From the NCBI RefSeq assembly GCF_014490785.1, contig NZ_CP051488.1, forward strand, positions 3,038,001 to 3,102,000: a stretch of 64,000 nucleotides of DNA, given 5' to 3'. This document shows positions 26,166-36,080 of the stretch, piece by piece. The number at the start of each line of letters is the position of its first letter. Positions within the stretch are counted from its first letter, which is position 1. The notes beneath the pieces were generated by a model that saw only the letters and a list, made by a program, of their open reading frames with translations, had not been told where the DNA came from and did no database searches. The DNA comes from Kosakonia sp. SMBL-WEM22 (GTDB taxonomy: Bacteria; Pseudomonadota; Gammaproteobacteria; Enterobacterales; Enterobacteriaceae). Both the position numbers and the translations under genes were made by a program.

Positions 26166-26199
26166 TTACGCCAGATAGTTCATGAACTATCTGGCGTAA
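26166..26199. repeat. Perfect 34-base palindrome after int
   Basis: TTACGCCAGATAGTTCA followed by its exact complement TGAACTATCTGGCGTAA, with no loop, starting five bases after the integrase stop. It lacks a T-run, so it is not a typical terminator. It could bind a dimeric protein or form a cruciform. Confidence 0.8.
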
Positions 26200-26797
26200 C
26201 AAATCAACACCATATCGGCGTCAATTGATATGGTTTTTTTTAGTTTAAATCCCATGACTGCGAAGGAGTAATGACTCCTGTAAGGTATTTGCTTTTGAAA
26301 AAGGCTATTGCGGATGTTCTCTACAGAACATTCCATAGTCTTAAAACGGCCGACAAAGGAAAACTCTAAGAAATGCAGATCAGGCTCCTGACGTATCGAA
26401 CACGCTGCTGGTTTAGGGCGAGAAGGTACTCGGCTATTAACTTGACGTGAACATTCCTGTGTTTGCTTCCCAGCCCCCACTCATTCTCCCGGTAAAACCG
26501 GAATGTTATCAAGACTGATTAAATAGCAAATAAAAACAACTTTCTCGTGAAAGATTGCATTCACTTTAACGGAATTGAAAACATCACACGCAAAATATCA
26601 TGTAACTTTCATGGTTTCATGTGATAAGCTGATTCATGTCCCTTGTAAAGTTACATGAGTTTATCTTTCCGATGCGAGTTTGCAACGTCTTATGGTGCGC
26701 ACACATCACAAAGTAACGCAGGTAAACGCTGTGACATGTAGGGGCCAACAAACAACTTAACTTTACCTTTATAACCACATGATTTTTGGAATGATTT
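26200..26797. other. Leader of the RND operon
   Basis: About 600 bases with no gene I could support. A minus-strand stretch reading FVGRFKTMECSVENIRNSLF has no family I know. The AT-rich right part holds repeated CATGTA/TTACATG boxes (26598-26660), including one operator that matches the Rrf2 operators further right. Confidence 0.5.
26634..26660. promoter_or_regulatory. Rrf2-type operator before the RND operon
   Basis: TTCATGTC-N11-TACATGAG has the same half-sites and spacing as the dyad at 31690-31720. It lies about 140 bases upstream of the adaptor gene. A further pair of boxes, ATCATGTAACTTTCATGG, lies just upstream. Confidence 0.6.
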
Positions 26798-27967
26798 ATG
26801 ACTGTATCGTTCAAACTTCGCATGTTGTGCTTAACCGGTACACTGGCTGTCATCGGGCTGTTCCTTTCAAAACAGAGCGTCATACCCGGCGCGTATGCAC
26901 TTGAGACATCAAACTTTAAAACGGTGCGAACTACGTCCGCAGTTGTTCATACAGTAAACGACTGGGTCGAATTCTCGGGAAAACTGGAAGCCACCGATGA
27001 GGTCACTGTACGTTCAAAAGTTACAGGCTCGATTGTGGATGTTAATTTCAGGGATGGTCAGTTGGTCAGGAAAGGCGATATTTTATTTATTATCGATCCA
27101 GCCCCGTATAAGACTGAACTGGCCCGGGCTCGTGCAGCATACGCGCAGGCAAAAGCGAAGCAGGACTTGGCATTGCTGGATCTGTCCCGGGGTAAAAAAC
27201 TTATCGGGACCCATGCTATCTCACAGCGCGATTATGACGTTCTGAACAATGCCGCCCGGGAATCGAAAGCAGCCAGGGAGATTGCCGAAGCTGAGGTCGA
27301 GAGCGCCAGGCTCAGCGAAAGCTATACCCGGATCACCGCACCGGTAACTGGCCGTATTTCCAGAGCAGAACTGACAGTCGGTAATCTGGTCGCAGCCGGT
27401 ATTGACAGTCCAGTTCTTGCATCCATTGTTGCTCTTGATCCCTTGTATGTCGCTTTTAATGCGGATGAACGAACCTATCTTAATTATATCGACAAGCTTT
27501 CAAATAAAGACAAACCTGAAGTGCTGGTAGGACTGGCCGATGAAAAAGATTATCCACATAAAGCCATTCTTCATTCTGTGGATAATCATCTCAGTACTGA
27601 AACCGGCACTATCAGGATGCGCGCACTTCTTGATAATCCATCATCAAGGTTGCTTCCCGGTTTACAGGCCCGGGTCAGACTCCAGGCAAGCAAATCTTAT
27701 ACAGCAGTATTGATTGACCAGACACTGATCCGCACCGACCAGGACAGACGCTATATTCTGGTAGTCGGAAACAATGACAAAGTTGAATATCGCCCCCTAG
27801 AACTGGGAAACAGACAGGGGGAACTGATTGTTGTGAAAAAAGGCCTCAATAAGGGTGACAGAGTTATTTCCGGTGGGGCGCAGTTGGTCAGTCCCGGTGA
27901 AACAGTCGTTGTCAGCAAAGACGAATCCCCTTCTTCAAAATCCCGGGAAGGAAATAAGTCATCATGA
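26798..27967 (+). CDS. RND efflux membrane-fusion protein (OqxA/MexE-like)
   Basis: A 389-residue periplasmic adaptor: N-terminal hydrophobic export signal, lipoyl half-motifs (VRSKVTGSIVDVNFRDGQLV, TAPVTGRISRAELTVGNLV), an alpha-hairpin between, and the beta-barrel and proximal domains (TGTIRMRALLDNPSSRLLPG, DRRYILVVG). It links the inner-membrane pump to an outer-membrane channel, probably TolC, since no channel gene is present. The stop overlaps the pump start by four bases. It resembles OqxA but is clearly divergent, and lacks a lipobox cysteine. Confidence 0.85.
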   Translation: MTVSFKLRMLCLTGTLAVIGLFLSKQSVIPGAYALETSNFKTVRTTSAVVHTVNDWVEFSGKLEATDEVTVRSKVTGSIVDVNFRDGQLVRKGDILFIIDPAPYKTELARARAAYAQAKAKQDLALLDLSRGKKLIGTHAISQRDYDVLNNAARESKAAREIAEAEVESARLSESYTRITAPVTGRISRAELTVGNLVAAGIDSPVLASIVALDPLYVAFNADERTYLNYIDKLSNKDKPEVLVGLADEKDYPHKAILHSVDNHLSTETGTIRMRALLDNPSSRLLPGLQARVRLQASKSYTAVLIDQTLIRTDQDRRYILVVGNNDKVEYRPLELGNRQGELIVVKKGLNKGDRVISGGAQLVSPGETVVVSKDESPSSKSREGNKSS

Positions 27968-30900
27968 AAGTATCAAAATTCTTTATCGACAGGCCGGTTT
28001 TTGCTGGAGTACTGTCTGCGTTGTTCATTCTGGCAGGGATTATCGCCATATTTCGTCTACCGGTATCGGAATACCCACCGGTTGTCCCCCCATCCGTTAT
28101 CGTTCATGCCCAGTATCCTGGAGCCAATGCCACCACGATTGCACAGTCGGTTGCAGCTCCAATAGAGGAAACTGTTAACGGCGTAGAGAATATGCTGTAT
28201 ATGCAGTCACTTTCAAATGAGGATGGCAATCTCTATCTGACAGTGACCTTCAAACTGGGCACAGATCCCGATCAGGCTCAGCAATGGGTGCAGAACCGGG
28301 TGTCGCAGGCTCTGCCCCGGTTACCTGAAGATGTCCAGCGACTGGGTGTCACAACCAATAAAAGCTCGCCGAATATCACACTTGCCGTTCATATGATATC
28401 GCCTGATGGCAGATATAACGATAATTACATCAGTAATTACGCCATACGTAACATCAAAGACCAGCTCTCGCGTATTGAGGGAGTTGGCCAGGTATCAGTA
28501 TGGGGCCCCGGTGGTTACGCGATGCGAATCTGGCTTAATCCTGATGCTATGGCTGCTCGCGGACTGACGACATCAGATGTCGCCTCTGCTATCCGTGAAC
28601 AAAACGCCCAGTCACCAGTGGGAAGCGTTGGCGCAGCCCCTATGGCAGAAGAAACACCGTTACAGTTGTCAGTTAATGCCAGCGGTCGGCTTAAAACGGC
28701 TGAAGAATTTGGCAACATTGTGCTCCATGCCCGACAGGATACCAGAACGACATTATTGAAGGATGTCGCCCGTATTGAACTGGCCGCTGAAAATTATGCC
28801 ATGCGTACTTACCTGGATAAAAAGCCTGCGGTAGCGCTGGCCATACAGGAGTCTCCGGGCGCAAATGCTCTGGAAATTGCCTCACAAGTAAGTCGCACAA
28901 TGAAAGATCTGAAAAAACAGTTCCCTGAAGGACTGGATTACCAGATAGTTTATAATCCAACCAAATCAGTCAGGGCGGGTATAGAAGCTGTGCTTCATAC
29001 TCTTTTTGAGGCCATACTCCTCGTGGTACTGGTTGTTTTTCTTTTCCTCCAGACCTGGCGAGCATCAATCATTCCTCTGCTGGCTGTTCCCGTTTCGATA
29101 ACCGGCACAATGGCATTTCTGTACCTTTTTGGGTTTTCAATCAATGCCCTGAGCCTTTTTGGCCTCGTCCTGGCTATTGGCATTGTCGTTGATGATGCCA
29201 TTGTTGTTGTTGAAAATGTAGAAAGAAACATAGAAAGAGGCATGACGCCATATCATGCCGCCTGCAAGGCTATGCAGGAAGTCAGTAGTCCCATTATTGC
29301 GATCGCGCTGACGCTGAGTGCCGTATTTGTTCCGCTGGCTTTTATGAGTGGCCTGACCGGGAGGTTTTATCAGCAGTTTGCAGTGACAATAGCAGTTTCA
29401 ACGATTATCTCCGCTATTAACTCCCTTACGCTCTCACCGGCTCTCTCTGCCATGCTACTGAAGTCACGTGATTCAGACAGCGACTGGCTTACGCGCATTA
29501 TGCATAGTAGTTGTGGACGGTTCTTTACTGTTTTCAACCGCCTGTTCAACAGTAGTGCCAAGCGATATGAAAAAGGTGTTGGCGCGCTTGGCCAGCGCAA
29601 GATTCTGATTATGGTGATTTATGGCATTCTGCTGGCAATTACGCTGTTACTGGGCAGGTCTGTACCTGGGGGGTTTATCCCTGCTCAGGATAAAGAATAC
29701 CTTATCAGTTTTGTGCAGCTTCCCGCTGGCGCATCATTGTCCAGAACAGACCGGGTATTGGAAAAAATGAATGAAATAGCACGAAGTGAGCCAGGGGTAT
29801 CTTCCACATCTTCTTATGCTGGATTGTCTGTAAACGGCACCACCACAAGCCCTGGTTCCGGTCTGACATTTGTCCTCCTCAAGCCTTTTGAGCAACGGCC
29901 TGGCATCAGCGCAGATGATGTTGCCGCCTCTCTGAATGCCAGATATCAGTCACTTCCTGGCGCAGATTTTGCGGCTGTTTTCCCGGCACCACCCGTTATG
30001 GGGCTGGGCTCTCTGGGGGGATTCAAATTGCAGCTTGAAGACAGAGGAAATATCGGTTATGACGGAATGGCCGAAGTACTTCGACGCTTTCAGGCAGAAG
30101 CAGCTAAATCACCTGTGCTGACGCCACTTTTTTCAACATACCAGAATAATTTTCCACAAATTAATGTCGATATTGACCGTAATCGCGCCAAACAACTTGG
30201 GGTGAACATCAGTGATATCACCGAGACATTACAATCCTATCTTGGCTCATATTATATAAATGATTTCAATATAATAGGTCGTGTATATCAGGTAAGAATG
30301 CAGGCCGACGCAGAGTTCAGGGCGACCCCGGAGGATATACTGAAACTTCAGACCCGAAATGCCGATGGCAATATGGTACCGCTGTCTGCCATAGCCCGTA
30401 TTGAGCCGACACACGGTCCTGAGCTGGTTACCCGTTATAACGGTTTTACAGCGGTCGATCTTAGTGGCGCTCCTGCTCCAGGCTATTCTTCAAGTCAGGC
30501 GATGGAAGAGATTGAACGTATAGCGATGAAAACACTTCCACCCGGCGTAGAGTATGAGTGGACAGACCTGACCTACCAGCAAATTCTTGCAGGCAACAGT
30601 GCCGTCTGGATTTTTCCACTCTGTGTATTCCTGGTATTCCTGGTACTGGCTGCCCAGTATGAAAGCCTTACGCTCCCTTTGGCTGTCATTATGATTGTCC
30701 CAATGAGTATCCTTTCTGCACTTACCGGGGTGTGGCTGACTCATGGGGACAATAATATCTTTACGCAAATTGGATTTATCGTCCTGGTCGGGCTCGCATC
30801 TAAAAATGCCATTCTTATCGTTGAATTTGCCCGTGAACTTGAGCTTTCAGGTAAGTCTGCCTGTAACGCAGTGAAGGAAGCATGCCGTCTCAGGCTGCGT

Positions 30901-31155
30901 CCTATTCTGATGACCTCACTGGCTTTCATCATGGGTGTAATCCCCCTGATGGTATCGCATGGAGCAGGCGCTGAGATGCGTCAGGCTATCGGGATATCGG
31001 TATTCTCTGGAATGCTTGGCGTCACCCTTTTTGGCTTGTTTATGACCCCCGTGTTCTACCTGTTAGCCCGACAAATATCAGGGAAACCACTGCACTCGGC
31101 CACTTTACCGGACGCGCCTGAGGAACGGCCGGTAACAGAACAGGCTTCAGACTAA
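27964..31155 (+). CDS. RND efflux pump permease (OqxB/MexF-like)
   Basis: A 1063-residue HAE1-type RND transporter with 12 helices. The proton-relay residues are present: Asp410-Asp411 in IGIVVDDAIVVVENVERN and Lys947 in GLASKNAILIVEFA. The start MKVSKFFIDRPVFAGVLSAL is typical. Such pumps export quinolones, chloramphenicol, biocides and other drugs from the inner membrane and periplasm. It forms an operon with the adaptor gene and is followed by a convergent Rrf2 regulator, as with oqxR near oqxAB. Its substrates are unknown. The pump is part of the ICE cargo, so it can move by conjugation. Confidence 0.9.
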   Translation: MKVSKFFIDRPVFAGVLSALFILAGIIAIFRLPVSEYPPVVPPSVIVHAQYPGANATTIAQSVAAPIEETVNGVENMLYMQSLSNEDGNLYLTVTFKLGTDPDQAQQWVQNRVSQALPRLPEDVQRLGVTTNKSSPNITLAVHMISPDGRYNDNYISNYAIRNIKDQLSRIEGVGQVSVWGPGGYAMRIWLNPDAMAARGLTTSDVASAIREQNAQSPVGSVGAAPMAEETPLQLSVNASGRLKTAEEFGNIVLHARQDTRTTLLKDVARIELAAENYAMRTYLDKKPAVALAIQESPGANALEIASQVSRTMKDLKKQFPEGLDYQIVYNPTKSVRAGIEAVLHTLFEAILLVVLVVFLFLQTWRASIIPLLAVPVSITGTMAFLYLFGFSINALSLFGLVLAIGIVVDDAIVVVENVERNIERGMTPYHAACKAMQEVSSPIIAIALTLSAVFVPLAFMSGLTGRFYQQFAVTIAVSTIISAINSLTLSPALSAMLLKSRDSDSDWLTRIMHSSCGRFFTVFNRLFNSSAKRYEKGVGALGQRKILIMVIYGILLAITLLLGRSVPGGFIPAQDKEYLISFVQLPAGASLSRTDRVLEKMNEIARSEPGVSSTSSYAGLSVNGTTTSPGSGLTFVLLKPFEQRPGISADDVAASLNARYQSLPGADFAAVFPAPPVMGLGSLGGFKLQLEDRGNIGYDGMAEVLRRFQAEAAKSPVLTPLFSTYQNNFPQINVDIDRNRAKQLGVNISDITETLQSYLGSYYINDFNIIGRVYQVRMQADAEFRATPEDILKLQTRNADGNMVPLSAIARIEPTHGPELVTRYNGFTAVDLSGAPAPGYSSSQAMEEIERIAMKTLPPGVEYEWTDLTYQQILAGNSAVWIFPLCVFLVFLVLAAQYESLTLPLAVIMIVPMSILSALTGVWLTHGDNNIFTQIGFIVLVGLASKNAILIVEFARELELSGKSACNAVKEACRLRLRPILMTSLAFIMGVIPLMVSHGAGAEMRQAIGISVFSGMLGVTLFGLFMTPVFYLLARQISGKPLHSATLPDAPEERPVTEQASD

Positions 31156-31209
31156 AATTTATGATGACCTTTCAACAACCGGACATTATATGATGCCCGG
31201 CTGTTGAAT

Positions 31210-31629
31210 TTATTTATGTTTAAGGACTTCCGGCACAAGCTTATCAAGGGTAAGTTCAGCAAAGCGGTTTGTAATCAGACGTCTCGCCTCTTCAAGCGTA
31301 TCACTTATTTCATTGTTAACTGCATCCTCTATCTGGCATTTGTCATGCTCAGTCGCCCAGCCTATTGAAAAAAGTTCAGTGCTGCCAATAGCGTGGAAAA
31401 CCTGAAGGAGAGTGATGTCTCCGAGAGGTTTCTGGAGTGTCCAGCCACCTCCATGCCCTTTTTCAGAATGAATGATACCCGCCTGTTTGAGCCCCTGGAA
31501 AAGGCGTCTGACCACGACCGGATTCGTATTGATCATCAATGCTATATCTTCCGAGGTAACGGGATCGCGGATTTTATCCATATGTATCAGCACGTGTAAT
31601 GCACGGGACAGCCGGTGGTCTTTTCTCAT
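31210..31629 (-). CDS. Rrf2-family repressor (OqxR-like)
   Basis: A 139-residue Rrf2 winged-helix protein: MRKDHRLSRALHVLIHM, TSEDIALMINTNPVVVRRLF, and GGWTLQKPLGDITLLQVFHA. It lacks the three-cysteine Fe-S cluster of IscR/NsrR and has only one Cys (KCQIED), like OqxR/YwnA-type sensors that respond to other signals. It probably represses the RND operon and its divergent neighbour. The operator candidate (31690-31720) lies in the divergent space. A decayed copy of this gene is at 38425. Confidence 0.85.
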   Translation of the reverse strand: MRKDHRLSRALHVLIHMDKIRDPVTSEDIALMINTNPVVVRRLFQGLKQAGIIHSEKGHGGGWTLQKPLGDITLLQVFHAIGSTELFSIGWATEHDKCQIEDAVNNEISDTLEEARRLITNRFAELTLDKLVPEVLKHK

Positions 31630-31689
31630 TTTTTATCCTGTTTGCTGCGAAGTTTCTTATGAAACTTTCGTTGTTGCATAAGTGGCGCG

Positions 31690-31720
31690 ATTTCATGTAT
31701 CTTATACTATTACATGAAAT
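31690..31720. promoter_or_regulatory. Rrf2 operator between regulator and membrane protein
   Basis: ATTTCATGTA-N11-TACATGAAAT, a perfect 10-base dyad. Matching dyads with the same N11 spacing lie before the RND operon (26634) and before the duplicate gene (38636). Confidence 0.75.
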
Positions 31721-31740
31721 CCATACAGAGAGTATTTTTT

Positions 31741-32115
31741 ATGTCATTCGATAATGTGTCAGAACAGTTATGGGTCTGCCTCGTCATTGCACTGATGTCC
31801 AGTTGCATTTCAATCACCGTCACGCAGCAGGAAATGTTTCGCCCGTTGCGTGAATGGATGGTCAAAAAAAATGCCATGGCAGGCTACCTGTTCAGTTGTT
31901 TTTATTGTTTTAGTCACTGGGTGGTTTTTGCCGGTGTTGCAATTTACAGGCCCGTTCTTGTTCATTCAGGATTCTTGTTAATTGACCTTGCGGTTACGGC
32001 ATTCTTTACCATCGGTTTAACGGCCATGTTCAGCGGGATCATTCTGAAAGTGATGAGAAACGCTATTGCCAAGGCGATTGAAGAAAAAGAAATGAAAGAC
32101 AAGCTGGGTTTGTAA
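31741..32115 (+). CDS. DUF1360-like small membrane protein, copy 1
   Basis: A 124-residue protein with three hydrophobic helices (around residues 10-25, 45-65 and 75-100) and a CFYCFSHWV motif (a CxxC on a helix). The C-terminus is charged (AKAIEEKEMKDK). The pattern resembles DUF1360 proteins, of unknown function. It is divergent from the Rrf2 gene over a perfect operator, so it is probably under the same control. An earlier ATG at 31714 lies inside the operator. A paralogue at 38685 shares most of the sequence. Confidence 0.65.
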   Translation: MSFDNVSEQLWVCLVIALMSSCISITVTQQEMFRPLREWMVKKNAMAGYLFSCFYCFSHWVVFAGVAIYRPVLVHSGFLLIDLAVTAFFTIGLTAMFSGIILKVMRNAIAKAIEEKEMKDKLGL

Positions 32116-32441
32116 CTCGAACGGGCCTGAAAACCTGGTGATGAAAGCAGGACGGTTAGCCCGGCAATCTGCGCATATAAATGGCACGACTGCTTTACGC
32201 TTTCGCACCAGGTTTTGCGCTGTTTTTACGTTCGTCTTCCACGCAGTTCACAGAGGTACAGGTACATACTGGTTCTGGCTGCCGGTGTTGATGTGCCGGC
32301 AGGTGTTGCTGACATTTTTGTTACGAACGAAAATCCCACAGGTTCTTCAGATAACCTTCATATCAGCATGAACTGTTAGCGTCCTGGCGTCTCAGTCCGG
32401 TTTGCAGTGAACGTTTGCGCATGAATATCGACAGTTGCAGA
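32116..32441. other. Gap between membrane protein and AraC gene
   Basis: No supported gene. Short imperfect repeats (GCCGGTGTTGATGTGCCGGC) could form a hairpin near 32282. The region marks the junction between the efflux cargo and the SDR cassette. Confidence 0.4.
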
Positions 32442-33386
32442 TTAGTGTGTCGACGTCGCTGCTTCGAGTTGCGCAGGTTCCATCAGTGCGAATGCTGTGC
32501 GCATTTTGCGCGTCTCCTCTCCGGGGCTGCGACCAAACAGTCTTTTGAACTCCCGATTGAACTGCGACGCACTTTCGTAGCCGACCCGCGCTGCTGCCCC
32601 TGCTGCAGTAACGTTGTCCCGTATCATCATCAGTCGCGCCTGATGAAGACGCACTGACTTGATGTACTGGATGGGAGAAGTCGCCGCAACGGCTTTGAAA
32701 TGCGCATGAAAAGCCGGTACGCTCAGGCCAGCTTCGTGCGCAAGTGAAGCCACATCCAGTGGCCGGGCGTAATCGAGGTGGATACGCCGTAACGTACGCG
32801 CAATACGTCCAAAGTTGCCATGACAGGCCAGCGCAGCACGAATGGCTCCGCCCTGTTCACCCAGCAGAACACGAAAAATCAGCTCTCGCACAATCCCCGG
32901 CCCCAGAACCCGCGCTTCAAGTGGTGAAAATAATACCTTCAGAAGACGAACTGTCGTATCTGCCAGCGTGTCGTCAAGTGGTGTGGAGACAATGCCAACG
33001 GGTGAACCTGATGCAGTGGCATGGTGATCGACAGCCATAACCAGGTCTGCCACCGCTGTCATATCCAGACGAATAGACACAGCAAGCAAAGGCTCTGCCG
33101 GACTGGCATCTGTCTCGCTTGAAAATGGCAGAGGTACTGACAGCACCAGGTAGTGCAACGGGTCGTAGTGGTAAACCCTGTCAGCCAGGTAACCTCTTTT
33201 GTGCCCCTGACAGACAATAACAATGCCTGGTTCGTACAACACGGGGGTACGCCCCAGTGCGCCGTCAGCACGCATCAGACGCACGCCATCCAGCAACGTA
33301 CGGGTGTGACCTTCATGAGGGGCGAGCTGGCAAATCATAGCCGCCATTTCGGACTGTTGAGATATGGAGGGCAATCTTTCTGGCAT
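32442..33386 (-). CDS. AraC-family regulator of the SDR cassette
   Basis: A 314-residue protein with the AraC_N cupin-like domain (LYEPGIVIVCQGHKRGYLAD, YHYDPLHYLVLSVPLPF) and a C-terminal AraC double HTH (DVASLAHEAGLSVPAFHAHF, AARVGYESASQFNREFKRL, FGRSPGEE). This layout is that of YqhC-like regulators, which respond to aldehydes and activate nearby oxidoreductases. It is divergent from the SDR genes, which it probably controls. Confidence 0.85.
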   Translation of the reverse strand: MPERLPSISQQSEMAAMICQLAPHEGHTRTLLDGVRLMRADGALGRTPVLYEPGIVIVCQGHKRGYLADRVYHYDPLHYLVLSVPLPFSSETDASPAEPLLAVSIRLDMTAVADLVMAVDHHATASGSPVGIVSTPLDDTLADTTVRLLKVLFSPLEARVLGPGIVRELIFRVLLGEQGGAIRAALACHGNFGRIARTLRRIHLDYARPLDVASLAHEAGLSVPAFHAHFKAVAATSPIQYIKSVRLHQARLMMIRDNVTAAGAAARVGYESASQFNREFKRLFGRSPGEETRKMRTAFALMEPAQLEAATSTH

Positions 33387-33583
33387 ACAGCAGACCTGCT
33401 AATTGAATTTAATGATTATATTTTCACTCCCTGCATGCTTAAAAATCAATAAAGAAAATAGGATTAGGCAATGATGCAAGAGTGTCAGGCCTGTCGTCGT
33501 ATGTGCCCTCTCTTTATGATACCTGCCTGTTTGATATTCCAATGACATTCCCTGTCCCGCCCGGTGACAGGCAAGGAGGAGTG

Positions 33584-34327
33584 ATGAAAACAGTGGTATC
33601 AGAAACGTCTAAGGTGGTCATTCTTACCGGTGCCAGTAGTGGTATAGGTGAGGCCACAGCCCGTCATCTTTCCCGGAAGGGACATCATTTGTTTATCGGT
33701 GCCAGACGTATTGAAAAACTGACCGCACTGGCGACAGAGTTGCGGGCAACGGGGGGTAATGTTGATGCCATGGCAATTGACGTCACGCGACCAGAAGATT
33801 TGCAACGCATCGCAGCCAGGGCGCTGGAGAAGCACGGACGCATTGACGCGCTCATAAATAACGCTGGCGTTATGCCACTCTCACCGCTGGCAGCGTTGAA
33901 GGTCGAAGAGTGGAACCGCATGCTGGATGTCAATGTCCGGGGCGTTCTGCACGGGATAGCCGCCGTCCTGCCGATCATGCAGGAGCAGGGTTATGGTCAC
34001 ATTATTAACATTGCCTCCACAGGCGCGTATACGGTCTCGCCCACAGCCGCTGTCTATTGCGCCAGCAAGTTTGCCGTGCGCGCTATTTCTGACGGGCTTC
34101 GGCAGGAGACCGATGCGATCCGGGTGACGCTGGTCAGCCCGGGAGTGGTCGAGTCAGAACTTGCCGATCATATTACGGACGAAACAGCCCGGGCTGCCAT
34201 GCACGAATTCCGGCGCATCGCCTTACCTCCGGAGCCCGTGGCGCAGGCAATCGCCTATGCCATCGAACAACCCGCTGGCGTTGATATCAGCGAACTCATC
34301 GTCCGTCCTGTGGCCAGTCCTCATTAA
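33584..34327 (+). CDS. SDR-family oxidoreductase (1 of 3)
   Basis: A 247-residue classical SDR: VVILTGASSGIGEATA, NNAGVMPLSP, Ser in INIASTGAY, and YCASK (catalytic Tyr and Lys). Arg in ARRIEK after the second strand suggests NADP(H). AAGGAGGA lies before the ATG at 33584. It is the first gene of a run of three SDRs and a flavin reductase in the same direction, so it is likely the promoter-proximal gene of that operon. The substrate is unknown, probably an aldehyde or ketone. Confidence 0.85.
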   Translation: MKTVVSETSKVVILTGASSGIGEATARHLSRKGHHLFIGARRIEKLTALATELRATGGNVDAMAIDVTRPEDLQRIAARALEKHGRIDALINNAGVMPLSPLAALKVEEWNRMLDVNVRGVLHGIAAVLPIMQEQGYGHIINIASTGAYTVSPTAAVYCASKFAVRAISDGLRQETDAIRVTLVSPGVVESELADHITDETARAAMHEFRRIALPPEPVAQAIAYAIEQPAGVDISELIVRPVASPH

Positions 34328-34361
34328 CCGTAAACATGTTTTCATTTATTCAGGGGGGTTC

Positions 34362-35129
34362 ATGTCAGAGTCAGGCTCTTTTTCCAGGGCTATGCCCTTT
34401 GCAGGCCGTGTTGCGATCGTCACCGGTGCCGCCAGCGGTATCGGCCTGGCGACCGTCGGACTGTTGCACCGCCAGGGCGCACGTATCGTCGCAGTTGGCC
34501 GGGGGGATAATGTCAATGCGCTTGCACGCGAAGGCGTTGTCCCCGTTGTCGCCGACGTGACTCAGGAAGCCAGTGCGGAACTGGCCGTGCGGACTGCAAC
34601 AGAACAGTTCGGTCGCCTCGACGTCTTAATCAACAACGCAGGCATCATCATCAACCAGCCGGTGGCAGAAATGACGCTCAGGGAATGGAACCAGGTCATG
34701 GCTGTTAATGCCACGGGCGCATTCCTTTTCTCAAGGGAAGCCATGCGCCCAATGATGGCGGCAAAATCGGGTGCAATCGTTAATATTGGTTCTTACGCCT
34801 GTTATCAGTCTTTTCCCGGTATCGCCGCCTATGCAGCTTCCAAGGGGGCGCTGGCACAGTTAACCCGTACACTCGCGCTGGAGGCTATCGCTCACGGTAT
34901 TCGTGTTAATGCAGTCGGCTCCGGAGATGCGGTGACAAACATCACGAATACAATCCAGCCCGACGGGCAGGAATATCTGGCAGAGCATGGTCGTAAAGCG
35001 CCGGTTGGCCGTGCAGCCCACCCCGATGAAATCGCAGAAGTCGCCGCCTTTCTGGCGTCAGACCGGGCCAGTTACATTGTCGGCGCAGTGGTTATGGCCG
35101 ACGGTGGCATGAGTGTCGCCATTCAGTGA
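34362..35129 (+). CDS. SDR-family oxidoreductase (2 of 3)
   Basis: A 255-residue SDR with VAIVTGAASGIGLATV, NNAGIIINQP, Ser in GSYACY, YAASK, and the C-terminal VVMADGGMSV. It begins 34 bases after the previous stop with GGGGGG-rich ribosome-binding sequence. It has the compact glucose/3-oxoacyl-ACP reductase-like form, different from the first SDR, so the cassette is not a simple duplication. The substrate is unknown. Confidence 0.85.
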   Translation: MSESGSFSRAMPFAGRVAIVTGAASGIGLATVGLLHRQGARIVAVGRGDNVNALAREGVVPVVADVTQEASAELAVRTATEQFGRLDVLINNAGIIINQPVAEMTLREWNQVMAVNATGAFLFSREAMRPMMAAKSGAIVNIGSYACYQSFPGIAAYAASKGALAQLTRTLALEAIAHGIRVNAVGSGDAVTNITNTIQPDGQEYLAEHGRKAPVGRAAHPDEIAEVAAFLASDRASYIVGAVVMADGGMSVAIQ

Positions 35130-35164
35130 TGCAATTCATTTTTCAACAACAGGAGTCTTCATCA

Positions 35165-36022
35165 ATGCAACAACAAACCTCCCCTGCAAAAGTCTGGTTT
35201 ATCACCGGCGCTGCTCGTGGTATTGGCCTTTCGCTGGCACGCCAGCTACTGGCGCGAGGCGATGCCGTAGCCGCAACCTCCCGCACCCTGACCAGTCTGC
35301 GTCAGGCATTCGGCGACGATAACGCGCGACTGCTGGCGCTGGAGGTGGACCTGGTGAACGAAGCCAGCGTTCAAAAAGCCATCGACAGCACCATTGCCGC
35401 CTTCGGGCGCATTGACTGTGTGGTCAACAACGCAGGCTACGGCCAGCAGGGCACCATTGAAGCATTAACCGACAGCGAATTGCGTCGCAATTTTGATGTT
35501 AACGTGTTTGCACCCCTGCATGTTCTGCGCCATGCCCTGCCGCATATGCGTACGCGGCGCAGCGGCCATATCTTCAACGTGGCGTCGATCGTGGGCTTTC
35601 AGGGCGGTTACGCGGGCTGGGGCAGCTATGTCGCCAGCAAATTCGCACTGGCCGGTCTGACCGAAACCCTGGCGGCCGAACTGGCCGAGCTGAACATCAG
35701 AGCCACAGTGGTTTATCCTGGACCGGTGCGCACCGGGTTTCTGTCGAAAGAGACGCTGGTCGTGGCCCAGCGCACAATCGCTGACTATACCGAAGCTCAG
35801 GCCTCGCTGGACCTCCATCTGAACGGTCTGGACGGCAAACAGGCTGGCAATCCTGATAAAGTCGCTTCTCTGATACTGCAGGCGGCCTTTGCTGACGCCC
35901 CTCCCGTGCATCTTTTTGCTGGTAAGATTGCCAACACCCTCGCTGAACAAAAAATGCATGCAGTGAGTCAGGACCTTGATGTCTGGCGAAGCGCGTCAGA
36001 CGCCACGGATTTTGAAGAGTAA
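35165..36022 (+). CDS. SDR-family oxidoreductase (3 of 3)
   Basis: A 285-residue SDR of the larger type: VWFITGAARGIGLSLARQLL, NNAGYGQQG, ASIVGFQGGYAGWGSYVASK with the catalytic Ser, Tyr and Lys. ATSRTL after strand two suggests NADP(H). I prefer the ATG at 35165 (AGGAG upstream) over a start overlapping the previous gene. The C-terminal part, after residue 190, is extended as in YhdF/oxidoreductase C-type SDRs. Confidence 0.85.
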   Translation: MQQQTSPAKVWFITGAARGIGLSLARQLLARGDAVAATSRTLTSLRQAFGDDNARLLALEVDLVNEASVQKAIDSTIAAFGRIDCVVNNAGYGQQGTIEALTDSELRRNFDVNVFAPLHVLRHALPHMRTRRSGHIFNVASIVGFQGGYAGWGSYVASKFALAGLTETLAAELAELNIRATVVYPGPVRTGFLSKETLVVAQRTIADYTEAQASLDLHLNGLDGKQAGNPDKVASLILQAAFADAPPVHLFAGKIANTLAEQKMHAVSQDLDVWRSASDATDFEE

Positions 36023-36080
36023 TACCCCCCGGGGACATGTGAACCATACTGTCCCTGATTTTCTTTCTGGAGGATATCTC

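Noticed and set aside
26187..26480. Minus-strand frame with FVGRFKTMECSVENIRNSLF
   Set aside because: No ribosome site and no recognised family. It lies in the leader of the RND operon and seems to be a chance frame.
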